The translations under genes and the position numbers were made by a program. A stretch of DNA of 64,000 nt from Mycolicibacter icosiumassiliensis (GTDB lineage Bacteria > Actinomycetota > Actinomycetes > Mycobacteriales > Mycobacteriaceae): the NCBI RefSeq assembly GCF_900078685.2, contig NZ_LT546166.1, forward strand, positions 3,098,944 to 3,162,943, written 5' to 3'. The notes beneath the pieces were generated by a model. That model had not been told where the DNA came from. It did no database searches and saw only the letters and a list, made by a program, of their open reading frames with translations. This document shows, piece by piece, positions 55,754 to 64,000 of this stretch (positions are counted from its first letter, which is position 1; each line of letters begins with the position of its first letter).

Positions 55754-56053
55754 GTGGCTGCCAGCCAGGATGAAATCATCGCCGGTCTCGCCGAGATCAT
55801 CGAAGAGGTGACCGGTATCGAGCCGAGCGAGGTCACCGTCGAGAAGTCCTTCGTCGACGACCTGGACATCGACTCGCTGTCGATGGTGGAGATCGCCGTT
55901 CAGACCGAAGACAAGTACGGCGTGAAGATCCCGGACGAGGACCTCGCCGGTCTGCGCACCGTCGGTGACGTGGTGGGCTACATCCAGAAGCTCGAGGCCG
56001 AGAACCCCGAGGCTGCCGCCGCGCTGCGCGAGAAGTTCGGTTCCGAGAGCTAA
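55754..56053 (+). CDS. acpM: Meromycolate extension acyl carrier protein
   Basis: 99 residues from the GTG at 55,754, preceded by CGAAGGGAA. The phosphopantetheine serine is S41 in DDLDIDSLSMVE. The C-terminal extension (AENPEAAAALREKFGSES) is about 15 residues shorter than in M. tuberculosis AcpM (115 aa). It carries growing chains between FabD, KasA and KasB. Confidence 0.95.
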   Translation: MAASQDEIIAGLAEIIEEVTGIEPSEVTVEKSFVDDLDIDSLSMVEIAVQTEDKYGVKIPDEDLAGLRTVGDVVGYIQKLEAENPEAAAALREKFGSES

Positions 56054-56065
56054 TCGTGTCCTCTC

Positions 56066-56199
56066 AGCCTTCTACGGCCAACGGCGGTTACCCCAGTGTG
56101 GTGGGAACCGCCGTTGGGGCCACCCCTTCAAAAGCCTTCTGCGGCAAACGGCGGTTCCCCCAGTGGGGTGGTAACCGCCGTTGAGGCCACCACTTCAAT
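56066..56199 (+). repeat. 67-bp tandem duplication at the 5' end of kasA
   Basis: Units 56,066-56,132 and 56,133-56,199 share 59 of 67 bases. Unit 1, read from the GTG at 56,056, gives [20 protein letters not shown]; unit 2, in the kasA frame, gives [20 protein letters not shown]. Because 67 is not a multiple of three, the usual start is out of frame, and its frame stops at 56,182-56,184. Confidence 0.85.
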
Positions 56200-57376
56200 C
56201 GGCGCAGACATCGAGAGCACGTGGAAGGGACTGCTCGCCGGTGAGAGCGGCATCCACGTGCTCGAGGACGATTTCGTCTCCAAGTGGGATCTGCCGGTCA
56301 AGATCGGCGGACACCTCAAGGACCCGGTGGATGACCACATGGGCCGGCTGGACCTGCGACGCATGTCCTACGTTCAGCGGATGGCCAAACTGCTCGCTGG
56401 GCGGTTGTGGGAGAACGCCGGATCGCCAGAGGTCGACCCCGACCGATTCACGGTCGTTGTCGGCACCGGGCTTGGTGGCGGCGAGAAGATCGTCGAGACC
56501 TATGACCTGATGAACGAGGGCGGCCCCCGCAAGGTGTCGCCGCTGGCCGTTCAGATGATCATGCCCAACGGTGCCGCCGCGGTGGTCGGCCTGCAGCTCG
56601 GTGCCCGCGCTGGGGTCATCACCCCGGTGTCGGCCTGCTCCTCGGGATCGGAGGCCATCGCCCACGCGTGGCGTCAGATCGTGATGGGCGACGCGGACTT
56701 CGCGGTCTGCGGTGGTGTCGAAGGCGGCATCGAGGCGCTGCCGATCGCGACGTTCTCGATGATGCGGGCGATGTCGACCCGCAACGACAACCCCGAGGGT
56801 GCGTCGCGGCCGTTCGACAAGGACCGGGACGGCTTCGTGTTCGGTGAGGCCGGGGCGCTGATGATCATCGAGACCGAAGAGCATGCCAAGGCACGCGGCG
56901 CCAAGCCGCTGGCCCGGTTGATGGGGGCCGGTATTACTTCCGACGCCTTCCACATGGTGGCTCCCGGTCCCGACGGCAAGCGGGCCGGCCGTGCGATGAC
57001 CCGGTCGCTGGAGTTGGCGGGCCTGTCCGCCAAGGACGTCGACCACATCAACGCGCACGGAACTGCTACTCCGATCGGTGACACCGCCGAGGCGAATGCG
57101 ATCCGGGAAGCCGGTTGCGAGCACGCCGCGGTGTATGCGCCCAAGTCGGCGCTGGGCCACTCCATTGGGGCGGTCGGTGCGCTGGAGTCGGCGCTGACGG
57201 TGCTCTCGCTGCGTGACGGGGTCATCCCGCCGACGCTGAACTATGAGACGCCGGACCCCGAGATCGACCTCGACATCGTCGCGGGCGAGCCTCGTTACGG
57301 CGACTACAGGTACGCCATCAACAATTCATTTGGGTTCGGTGGGCACAACGTCGCGCTCGCCTTTGGGCGGTACTGA
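56096..57376 (+). CDS. kasA: Beta-ketoacyl-ACP synthase KasA (altered N-terminus)
   Basis: Condensing enzyme of FAS-II that elongates acyl-AcpM with malonyl-AcpM. The catalytic cysteine is in [15 protein letters not shown], with histidines in [11 protein letters not shown] and [12 protein letters not shown]. Everything from [13 protein letters not shown] onward is full length. The usual start (GTG at 56,056, which would give [11 protein letters not shown]) is out of frame because of the 67-bp tandem duplication. The candidate starts in the kasA frame are the GTG at 56,096 and the GTG at 56,168; neither has a ribosome site. Restart at 56,168 coupled to the upstream 42-codon frame is plausible. 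The enzyme core is intact. Confidence 0.9.
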   Translation: MWWEPPLGPPLQKPSAANGGSPSGVVTAVEATTSIGADIESTWKGLLAGESGIHVLEDDFVSKWDLPVKIGGHLKDPVDDHMGRLDLRRMSYVQRMAKLLAGRLWENAGSPEVDPDRFTVVVGTGLGGGEKIVETYDLMNEGGPRKVSPLAVQMIMPNGAAAVVGLQLGARAGVITPVSACSSGSEAIAHAWRQIVMGDADFAVCGGVEGGIEALPIATFSMMRAMSTRNDNPEGASRPFDKDRDGFVFGEAGALMIIETEEHAKARGAKPLARLMGAGITSDAFHMVAPGPDGKRAGRAMTRSLELAGLSAKDVDHINAHGTATPIGDTAEANAIREAGCEHAAVYAPKSALGHSIGAVGALESALTVLSLRDGVIPPTLNYETPDPEIDLDIVAGEPRYGDYRYAINNSFGFGGHNVALAFGRY

Positions 57377-57414
57377 CACACTTCGGTACCAAGAGAGGGA
57401 AGTTCGCAACAGCC

Positions 57415-58683
57415 ATGTCAACGCTGGCAACGGGAAAGGGTCTCCCCAACGTTGTCGTCACCGGCTACGCCATGACGACCGCATTGGCCGCGGACGGGGA
57501 GAACACCTGGAAGAAGCTACTGGACGGCCAGAGCGGCATTCGCAAGCTCACCGATTCATTCGTCGAGGAGTATGACCTACCGGTTCGTATCGGCGGGCAC
57601 CTCGTCGAGACCCCTGAGAGTTTCGACGAGGGGCTGAGCCGGACCGAGCTGCGTCGGCTTTCCTACTTGCAGAAGATGGCTTTGGTGCTGAGCCGGCGTG
57701 CCTGGGAACACGCCGGCTCACCCGAAGTCGACACCCGGCGCCTCATGGTGTCGGTTGGCACCGGGATGGGCTCCAGCGAGGAGCTTGTCTGGGCCTATGA
57801 CGGCATGCGCGAACGCGGCCTGAAGGCGGTCTCGCCGTTGGTCGTGCAGAAGTACATGCCCAACGGAGCGGCCGCTGCGGTCGGACTGGACCGGCATGCC
57901 AGAGCGGGGGTGATCACCCCGATCTCGGCCTGTGCCTCCGGCTCAGAGGGCATCGCGCACGCCTGGCAGCAGATCGTGCTCGGCGAAGCTGACATGGCGA
58001 TCTGCGGTGGTGTGGAAACCCGGATCGAAGCAGTGCCGATCGCGGGATTCGCCCAAATGCGCATCGTGCTGTCCACCTCCAACGACAACCCGGAGGGCGC
58101 CTGCCGTCCGTTCGACCGCGACCGCAACGGGTTCGTGTTCGGCGAGGGCGGCGCACTGATGGTGATCGAGACCGAAGAGCACGCCAAGGCGCGCGGGGCC
58201 AACATCCTCGCCCGGATCATGGGTGCCTCCATCACCTCGGACGGCTACCACATTGTCGCGCCGGACCCCGACGGCCAGAGCGCGGGTCGGGCGATGACAC
58301 GGGCGATCCAGATCGCCGACCTAGCGCCCGGCGACATCAGCCACGTCAATGCGCACGCCACCGGAACCACCGTGGGTGATGTGGCAGAAGGTCACGCCAT
58401 CAACCTCGCTTTGGGCCCGCACGGCGGCAACGCCGCGGTGTACGCGCCCAAGGCGGCACTGGGCCACTCGGTCGGTGCGGTCGGGGCGGTCGAGTCCATC
58501 CTGACGGTGATGGCGCTGCGTGAGCAGATCATCCCGCCGACACGGAACCTGGAGAATCTCGATCCCGAGATCGACCTGGATGTGGTGGCCGGCGAGCCGC
58601 GAGCGGGGACCTACGAGTACGCCATCAACAACTCATTCGGGTTCGGCGGGCACAACGTCGCGATCGTCTTCGGTCGGTACTGA
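57415..58683 (+). CDS. kasB: Beta-ketoacyl-ACP synthase KasB
   Basis: 422 residues. The active-site cysteine is in [15 protein letters not shown]; histidines are in [11 protein letters not shown] and [12 protein letters not shown]. It completes meromycolate chain extension. The ATG at 57,415 follows AGAGAGGGAAG. It is 38 bases downstream of kasA. Its N-terminus ([20 protein letters not shown]) is normal, in contrast to kasA. Confidence 0.95.
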   Translation: MSTLATGKGLPNVVVTGYAMTTALAADGENTWKKLLDGQSGIRKLTDSFVEEYDLPVRIGGHLVETPESFDEGLSRTELRRLSYLQKMALVLSRRAWEHAGSPEVDTRRLMVSVGTGMGSSEELVWAYDGMRERGLKAVSPLVVQKYMPNGAAAAVGLDRHARAGVITPISACASGSEGIAHAWQQIVLGEADMAICGGVETRIEAVPIAGFAQMRIVLSTSNDNPEGACRPFDRDRNGFVFGEGGALMVIETEEHAKARGANILARIMGASITSDGYHIVAPDPDGQSAGRAMTRAIQIADLAPGDISHVNAHATGTTVGDVAEGHAINLALGPHGGNAAVYAPKAALGHSVGAVGAVESILTVMALREQIIPPTRNLENLDPEIDLDVVAGEPRAGTYEYAINNSFGFGGHNVAIVFGRY

Positions 58684-58735
58684 AGGCCGCCACAGCGAGA
58701 CCCGCGATCAATAATTCAGACCAAGGAGAGGCGCG

Positions 58736-60157
58736 ATGACGACTATGGCTCCCGAGACGGTGGGCGAATCGCTCGACCCGCGCGATCCCCTGCTGCGTCT
58801 GTCGACGTTCTTCGACGACGGCACGGTGGAATTGCTGCACGAGCGTGACCGCTCCGGCGTGCTGGCCGCCGGCGGCACCGTCAACGGAGTGCGCACCATC
58901 GCGTTCTGCACCGACGGCACCGTGATGGGCGGTGCGATGGGCATTGAGGGCTGCGACCACATCGTCAACGCCTACGACACCGCGATCGCCGAGCAGAGCC
59001 CGATCGTGGGCCTGTGGCACTCGGGCGGCGCCCGGTTGGCCGAGGGCGTGCGGGCCCTGCACGCGGTCGGACGGGTCTTCGAGGCCATGATCCGGGCTTC
59101 CGGATTCGTCCCGCAGATCTCGGTGGTGGTCGGATTCGCCGCCGGCGGCGCCGCCTACGGGCCGGCCCTGACCGACGTCATCGTGATGGCACCGGAGGGC
59201 CGGGTGTTCGTCACCGGCCCCGACGTGGTGCGCAGCGTCACCGGTGAGGACGTCGACATGGCCGCACTGGGCGGCCCCGACACCCACCACAAGAAGTCCG
59301 GCGTGTGCCACATCGTCGCCGACGACGAGCTCGACGCCTACGAGCGGGGCCGTCGTCTGGTCGGGTTGTTCTGCCAGCAGGGCCATTTCGACCGCAACAA
59401 GGCCGAGGCGGGCGAGATCGACCTGCACGCACTGCTGCCGGAGTCGGCGCGACGCGCCTACGACGTGCACCCGCTGGTGCACGCGCTGCTCGATGCGGAC
59501 GCGCCGTTTGAAGAATTCCAGGCCAAGTGGGCGCCGTCGATGGTGGTCGGGCTGGGCCGGTTGTCCGGTCGCACGGTCGGCGTGCTGGCCAACAACCCGC
59601 TGCGGCTGGGCGGCTGCCTGAACTCCGAAAGCGCCGAGAAGGCAGCACGTTTCGTGCGGCTGTGCGACGCGTTCGGGATTCCGCTGATCGTGATCGTCGA
59701 CGTGCCGGGATACCTGCCCGGCGTGGGTCAGGAATGGGGTGGCGTGGTGCGCCGCGGCGCCAAGCTGCTACACGCATTCGGCGAGGCCACCGTCCCCCGC
59801 GTCACGCTGGTGACCCGCAAGACCTACGGCGGGGCCTACATCGCGATGAACTCGCGGTCGTTGGGTGCTACCAAGGTGTTCGCCTGGCCGGACGCCGAAG
59901 TCGCGGTGATGGGCGCCAAGGCCGCGGTCGGCATCCTGCACAAGAAGAAGCTGGCCGCCGCCCCCGAGCACGAGCGGGAGGCGCTGCACGAGGAGCTGGC
60001 CGCCGAGCACGAGCGGATCGCCGGCGGAGTGGACAGCGCCATCGACATCGGCGTGGTCGACGAGAAGATCGACCCGTCGCACACGCGCGGCAAGATCACC
60101 CAGGCATTGGCCGAGGCGCCCGCCCGCCGCGGCCGCCACAAGAACATCCCGCTGTAG
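58736..60157 (+). CDS. accD6: Acetyl/propionyl-CoA carboxylase beta subunit
   Basis: 473 residues, carboxyltransferase of the crotonase superfamily: GMWHSGGARLAEG-like loop (LWHSGGARLAEGVRAL) binding acyl-CoA, VVGFAAGGAAYGPALTDV, and RKTYGGAYIAMNSRSLGA in the C-terminal half. It supplies malonyl-CoA to the FAS-II genes just upstream and is the last gene of the operon. The ATG at 58,736 follows AAGGAGAGG. Confidence 0.94.
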   Translation: MTTMAPETVGESLDPRDPLLRLSTFFDDGTVELLHERDRSGVLAAGGTVNGVRTIAFCTDGTVMGGAMGIEGCDHIVNAYDTAIAEQSPIVGLWHSGGARLAEGVRALHAVGRVFEAMIRASGFVPQISVVVGFAAGGAAYGPALTDVIVMAPEGRVFVTGPDVVRSVTGEDVDMAALGGPDTHHKKSGVCHIVADDELDAYERGRRLVGLFCQQGHFDRNKAEAGEIDLHALLPESARRAYDVHPLVHALLDADAPFEEFQAKWAPSMVVGLGRLSGRTVGVLANNPLRLGGCLNSESAEKAARFVRLCDAFGIPLIVIVDVPGYLPGVGQEWGGVVRRGAKLLHAFGEATVPRVTLVTRKTYGGAYIAMNSRSLGATKVFAWPDAEVAVMGAKAAVGILHKKKLAAAPEHEREALHEELAAEHERIAGGVDSAIDIGVVDEKIDPSHTRGKITQALAEAPARRGRHKNIPL

Positions 60158-60165
60158 GCGTCAGC

Positions 60166-60915
60166 TCACCGGGTGGTGTAGCCGCCGTTGGCGAAGATGG
60201 TCTGCCCGGTGATCCAGTGGCCGCCGTCGAGCAGGAACACCACCAGTGGTGCGATGTCCTCGATGCGGGTCAACCGGTTGCCCATCCCCTGCGACTTGTG
60301 GAACTCGACGCGCTCCGGGGTTTCCTGCGGGTAGAAGAACGGGGTGTCCATCGGTCCGGGGGCGACGCTGTTGACATTGATCCCCCGGGTGCCGAACTCT
60401 TTGGCCGCCGCCCGGGTGAAGTGCTCCACCGGACTCTTGGAGCCCGCGTAGGTGGAGTAGCCGTCGGTGAACGCGCCCAGCAGCGCGGTCACGATCGTCA
60501 CCACCGAACCGTTGTCGTTGAGCCGCTTGCCGGCCTGCTGCAGGAAGAAGTAAGCGGACTTGGCGTTGATGTCGAACATCGAGTCGTACTCGGCTTCGGT
60601 GGTCTCCAACAGCGGCTTGCGCAGCACCTTGCCGACGGTGTTGACCGCGAAGTCCAGTCCGCCGAATGCGATCACCGCGGCGTCGAAGAGGGCGGTGACA
60701 TTGGCCGGAACGGTCAGATCGCCCTGCACCTTGATTGCCTTGACGCCGGCGGCCTGCACCGCAGCCACGGTTTTGTCGGCGTCGGGCTCGGAGCTGTCGC
60801 TGTTGTAGTGCACCGCGACGTTGACGCCGTGCGAGGCCAGCGTGGTGCTGATCAGCCCGCCCAGGTTCTTGGCCCCCGCGGCCACCACCGCCGATTTCCC
60901 GGTCAAATCGCTCAT
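60166..60915 (-). CDS. Short-chain dehydrogenase/reductase
   Basis: 249 residues. The cofactor motif is the variant VVAAGAKNLGG, with the usual first Gly replaced. NTVGK replaces NAG, and the active site is YSTYAGSKSPVEH (YxxxK). The C-terminus PGPMDTPFFYPQ is typical of SDRs. The substrate is unknown. It is divergent from a LysR regulator at 61,023 that probably controls it. Confidence 0.88.
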   Translation of the reverse strand: MSDLTGKSAVVAAGAKNLGGLISTTLASHGVNVAVHYNSDSSEPDADKTVAAVQAAGVKAIKVQGDLTVPANVTALFDAAVIAFGGLDFAVNTVGKVLRKPLLETTEAEYDSMFDINAKSAYFFLQQAGKRLNDNGSVVTIVTALLGAFTDGYSTYAGSKSPVEHFTRAAAKEFGTRGINVNSVAPGPMDTPFFYPQETPERVEFHKSQGMGNRLTRIEDIAPLVVFLLDGGHWITGQTIFANGGYTTR

Positions 60916-61022
60916 GGAAGTCCCCTTCTGTCGCTGACCACGAAACTAACCGGGCTCTGCACAAATGGGAAACAGAGTTGTACGCGCCATCAACAAGAAT
61001 TATTTGTGGATAGCATGAGCCG

Positions 61023-61901
61023 ATGTTCCCGGTCCCGGACCTGCGCCGCCTGACCCACTTCATCGCCGTCGCCGAGGCCACCGGCTTCACCAGCGCCGCC
61101 AAGCAGCTGCACCTGTCGCAGCAGGCGCTGTCGCATTCGGTGCAACAGCTGGAGAAGGAGATCGGTGTGACGCTGCTGGTGCGCTCCGGGCGCCGCATCA
61201 CGTTGACCGCAGCCGGCCAGACGCTGTTGGACGAGGGCCGCGCTGTGCTGGCGGCGGCTCGGACCCTCACTGCGCACACGCGCGCCGCGGCCAGCGCCCA
61301 GCCGGATGAATTCGTCGTCGGGTACTCCCCTGCGATCAGTAGTCACGACGTCTACGCCCTGCTCGAGCCGGCGATCGCCGCCTCGCCCGACACGTCGTTC
61401 ACGGTCGTGCAGCTGTTTCCCGACCGGCTCACCGCCGGGGTGCGCGACGGAGCCGTGCAGTTGGGGCTGCGCCGCGCCGTGGTGCCCCAGGAACTGCTGG
61501 CCGGCGCGGTGATCGGCTACGACCCGCTGCGGGTTGCCGTGCCTGCCGATCACCCGCTGGCCGCGCGCTCCCGTATCCGCATCGCCGAGCTGGCCGACCA
61601 ACTGATCGCGCTGTGGGCGCCACCGGGGGCTTCCTACTACAGCGACTTTCTGGTCAACGCCTGCCGGCGTGCCGGATTCGAGCCGCAGTACCGGGTCAGT
61701 CGGGTGCAGGGCTGCCCGCCCGAGGTAGCGGCCCTGACCGAGAACGCCGTCGCGTTCGTCACCGCACCGGCCGGCCCGGCGCTGGCCGGCGCCGTCTCGG
61801 TGGTCGATCTCGACGAGCCGCTGCTGGTGCCCCTGCAGGCGCTGTGGCAGCCCCACACCAGTTCAGCGGTGCGGGATCGCATTCTGCATCAACGTCTTTG
61901 A
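61023..61901 (+). CDS. LysR-family regulator
   Basis: 292 residues. The winged helix reads LRRLTHFIAVAEATGFTSAA, then KQLHLSQQALSHSVQQLEKE. The effector-binding domain runs from about residue 95 (FVVGYSPAISS). The 107-base gap to the SDR gene should contain the shared control site. Effector unknown. Confidence 0.9.
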   Translation: MFPVPDLRRLTHFIAVAEATGFTSAAKQLHLSQQALSHSVQQLEKEIGVTLLVRSGRRITLTAAGQTLLDEGRAVLAAARTLTAHTRAAASAQPDEFVVGYSPAISSHDVYALLEPAIAASPDTSFTVVQLFPDRLTAGVRDGAVQLGLRRAVVPQELLAGAVIGYDPLRVAVPADHPLAARSRIRIAELADQLIALWAPPGASYYSDFLVNACRRAGFEPQYRVSRVQGCPPEVAALTENAVAFVTAPAGPALAGAVSVVDLDEPLLVPLQALWQPHTSSAVRDRILHQRL

Positions 61902-61975
61902 CAACCTCATGCGTGAACATTACCGCGATGAGTACGCCGACTACTGCAGCCGGGTCCGCAGGTATCTCTAGGAAC

Positions 61976-63568
61976 TCAGCTCCGAGCCAGGATGGCCGAC
62001 AGCGCCCGCTGCAGCGCCGCGTCGGGGTCGGCCGGCAGTGCGTCGGCACGCCATCCCACGAAGTCATCCGGGCGGATCAGCAATGCACCGTCTGGTGCCA
62101 GCCCGGTGACGCGGGCCCACTGTTCATCGACGATCCGCTGCACAGCCAGTGGGATTCCCAGCGCCTCCGCGGCCTGCGATGCGGCGGCTCGCCAGCGTCC
62201 ACCCGCACTGCCGGTCAACACGGTGAAGCCCAGGCCAAGCAGGTCGAGAGTCGAAATCCGTTGTCCACCATGTGTCAGCCATACATGCGGAAGCCGCGTG
62301 CCGGGTTGTCCGCGCAGGTCCGACACCAGGAAGACCGCACTCGGGTCGCGTGGCGGCGGCTCATCCCCCAGCACCGCGGCCGAGTGGTACCGGTAGCCGA
62401 TCAGGAGGGCCAACATCGACGCTTCCTCACCCGGCGCGAGGCCCGGTCCGGTGTCGTCGAGTCGCAGCAACGGCAGCACCGGCCCGGTCAGCGATTGGCG
62501 GGCGCTGAAGCGTCCCATCGGGTGCCGCTCGGCGGGGTAGGTGTCCAGCAACGAGGCATCGGCCGTCCCCGCCAGCACGGCCGCCAGCTTCCAGGCCAGA
62601 TTGTGCGCGCTCGCAATGGCGCAGTTCGCGCCGCCGGCCTTGAACGGCGGCATGGCGTGTGCCGAGTCTCCGACGAGAAACACTCTGCCGCGGCGGAACT
62701 GGTCAGCAACGCGCTCGTAGGGCTGCCATGGCGTCACCTCGACGATCTCGATGTCGATCTGCGCACCGATCGCCCGGGTGAGCAGCCGGCGGCAGTGATC
62801 GTCGGTGAATTGCGCAGCGGTTTCGCCTCGGTCGGGCAGATAGGTGGTGATGAACATGCCGAAGTCGTCGCGGACCGGCAGAAAGATGCCGTCCACGTCG
62901 TCGTTGGCCACCTGGATGGCGTCACCGTCGCCGAGTTGCGGAACGAATTGCCGCCAGGGCCCGCGGAAGTAGATGAAGACGACGTAGATCGGTAGCGCCC
63001 CGTGCCCGGACGTGGGTATGCCGAGTGCGTCACGAGCCGGGCTGCGCACGCCGTCGGCGGCGATCAGGTAGTCGGCGCATACCACCTCGGTGCCGCCGGT
63101 GTCGCGGTCACGAACGACGGCGGTGACTCCGGTGTCGTCCTGCTCGAAGGAGCACAATTCGGTTCCATAGCGAACCTCCCTGCCCTGTCCGCGGATGTGT
63201 TCCAACAGCATCGGTTCCAGTGCGCTTTGTGGGCAGTATTGCGCGGGCGGCTCGGGGCTCAGGCCAGAAAACGGTGCGAAGATCGCGTCGAGGTCGAAGG
63301 CCTGCCGCACCCGAGTGCTAGTGAGCGAGGCCTTGGTGAGCATGTCCGACACCCCCTCGGCCACGGCGTGCACCTGGTCCGCCAGGCCCAGGCCGCGCAG
63401 GATCTCCAGGCTGCGGAAGCTGAGGTTGCGGGCTTTCGGGTAGATGAAGATCTCGCGGCGCTTCTCGACGACGAGGGATTCCACGCCGTGTTTGGCCAGC
63501 AATGCCGAGGCGCTCAGACCGCCCGCGCCCGCGCCGATGATCAGGACCGGGACTCGATTGTCGTTCAT
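61976..63568 (-). CDS. FAD-dependent aromatic monooxygenase (PheA/TfdB family)
   Basis: 530 residues. The FAD dinucleotide motif is VLIIGAGAGGLSASALLAKHG at the N-terminus. The second FAD motif is GRVFLVGDSAHAMPPFKAGGA. A DG motif occurs in YLIAADGVRSPARDALG, and a C-terminal thioredoxin-like domain follows. It resembles polyketide or phenol hydroxylases. The ATG at 63,568 is chosen because GGGAGG lies 5 bases upstream; a GTG two codons earlier overlaps that site. It is probably repressed by the TetR protein encoded upstream. Confidence 0.9.
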   Translation of the reverse strand: MNDNRVPVLIIGAGAGGLSASALLAKHGVESLVVEKRREIFIYPKARNLSFRSLEILRGLGLADQVHAVAEGVSDMLTKASLTSTRVRQAFDLDAIFAPFSGLSPEPPAQYCPQSALEPMLLEHIRGQGREVRYGTELCSFEQDDTGVTAVVRDRDTGGTEVVCADYLIAADGVRSPARDALGIPTSGHGALPIYVVFIYFRGPWRQFVPQLGDGDAIQVANDDVDGIFLPVRDDFGMFITTYLPDRGETAAQFTDDHCRRLLTRAIGAQIDIEIVEVTPWQPYERVADQFRRGRVFLVGDSAHAMPPFKAGGANCAIASAHNLAWKLAAVLAGTADASLLDTYPAERHPMGRFSARQSLTGPVLPLLRLDDTGPGLAPGEEASMLALLIGYRYHSAAVLGDEPPPRDPSAVFLVSDLRGQPGTRLPHVWLTHGGQRISTLDLLGLGFTVLTGSAGGRWRAAASQAAEALGIPLAVQRIVDEQWARVTGLAPDGALLIRPDDFVGWRADALPADPDAALQRALSAILARS

Positions 63569-63587
63569 CGTCACCTCCCGCCACAGT

Positions 63588-63605
63588 CGGAACTAACTAG
63601 TTCCG
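63588..63605. promoter_or_regulatory. TetR operator candidate CGGAACTAACTAGTTCCG
   Basis: Seven-base arms around a 4-base centre, 20 bases before the monooxygenase ATG and between it and the TetR gene. It is the likely binding site of that regulator. Confidence 0.65.
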
Positions 63606-63646
63606 TCTAGACCAATGTGGCATGTGTCGATGCGCGGTGCAACCCG

Positions 63647-64000
63647 CTACGGGGAGGGATTGCCGGCGAGTGGAAGGATGACGTCCTCCAGCACGCGCCG
63701 GACAAAGACACGGTCGACGGGCCGGCCGGTCATCACGCGCAGCACATTGAGGCCCAACGCCACGTCGGGGATCAGACTCAGGTCGCGACCGGCCGGGATC
63801 TCACCGCGCGCCCGCGCCTGATCGAGCAGCACCCGGACCACATGGCGCGGCGGGTCGAGCACCAGATCATCGAGGGCCGCCGCCAGAATCGGATTGTGCA
63901 TCGCGGCGGTCGCCACGCCGACGATGACTTTCATTGTGTCCATGCCTGATTCATCGAGATCGGGTGCGGTTGCGACCAGCGCCTCGATGTCGCCGTGCAG
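63647..64000 (-). CDS. TetR-family regulator, C-terminal part
   Basis: The frame is open to the window edge. The visible 117 residues are the ligand-binding C-terminal domain (ILAAALDDLVLDPPRHVVRV, then GRPVDRVFVRRVLEDVILPL). The DNA-binding N-terminus lies outside. It is on the same strand as the monooxygenase, 78 bases upstream, with the operator in between. Confidence 0.75.
   Translation of the reverse strand: MHGDIEALVATAPDLDESGMDTMKVIVGVATAAMHNPILAAALDDLVLDPPRHVVRVLLDQARARGEIPAGRDLSLIPDVALGLNVLRVMTGRPVDRVFVRRVLEDVILPLAGNPSP

Overview
The window is a high-GC actinobacterial chromosome segment whose gene order matches the Mycobacterium tuberculosis Rv2208-Rv2247 region (cobS - ilvE - gcvT - Rv2212-type cyclase - pepA - dlaT - lipB - lipA - glnA1 - glnE - glnA2 - caeA - panB - rnpB - ptkA/ptpA - ahpE - aceE - mabR - fabD - acpM - kasA - kasB - accD6). 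The mycolic-acid FAS-II operon, a PE-PPE-domain protein and a KmtR-type metal sensor place it in Mycobacterium sensu lato. Several insertions absent from the M. tuberculosis order suggest a non-tuberculous species. These identifications rest on reading the protein sequences and recalled family knowledge; no search was run.

Region 1 (1-23.3 kb) is conserved housekeeping: end of cobS, ilvE and gcvT, an adenylate cyclase, lipoate synthesis (lipB-lipA), nitrogen assimilation (glnA1, glnE, glnA2), a lipoprotein hydrolase (caeA), panB and a CYTH-CHAD protein. Three genes here carry internal deletions relative to their families. pepA lacks its N-terminal half, dlaT keeps only the first lipoyl domain and the extreme C-terminus, and glnE is frameshifted inside its adenylyltransferase domain. 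A ribbon-helix-helix protein, a secreted PE-PPE hydrolase and a hotdog thioesterase sit between glnA1 and glnE.

Region 2 (23.3-38.2 kb) mixes core genes (rnpB, RNase HI/CobC fusion, zinc-ribbon coiled coil, NIF3, ptkA-ptpA, SURF1) with accessory genes. The most unusual is a 698-residue protein with seven treble-clef-like zinc-ribbon repeats and an embedded PD-(D/E)XK/Vsr-like nuclease. An XRE-cupin regulator faces an FAD reductase-methyltransferase pair. A kmtR-type sensor has its operator over its own start codon and is followed by a small protein that is 38% histidine.

Region 3 (38,227-48,459) is a 10.2-kb integrative element in the 3' half of a tRNA-Val(UAC) gene. It is bounded by 48-bp direct repeats with one mismatch and has matching integrase arm-site pairs at both ends. 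It encodes integrase, repressor, excisionase-like protein, a RecA-fold replication ATPase, HNH, large terminase, portal, MuF-like protein, scaffold, major capsid and a connector. It has no tail or lysis genes, which is the layout of a capsid-forming phage satellite. A heptamer GGTTCCC/GGGAACC is repeated in the 5' part of the ATPase gene and as a large hairpin at the end of the head operon.

Region 4 (48.5-64 kb) holds ahpE, aceE (TTG start), mabR with an inverted repeat upstream of fabD, and the FAS-II operon. kasA has a diverged 67-bp tandem duplication at its 5' end that puts the usual start codon out of frame. An SDR/LysR pair and a TetR/flavin-monooxygenase unit with a clear palindromic operator close the window.
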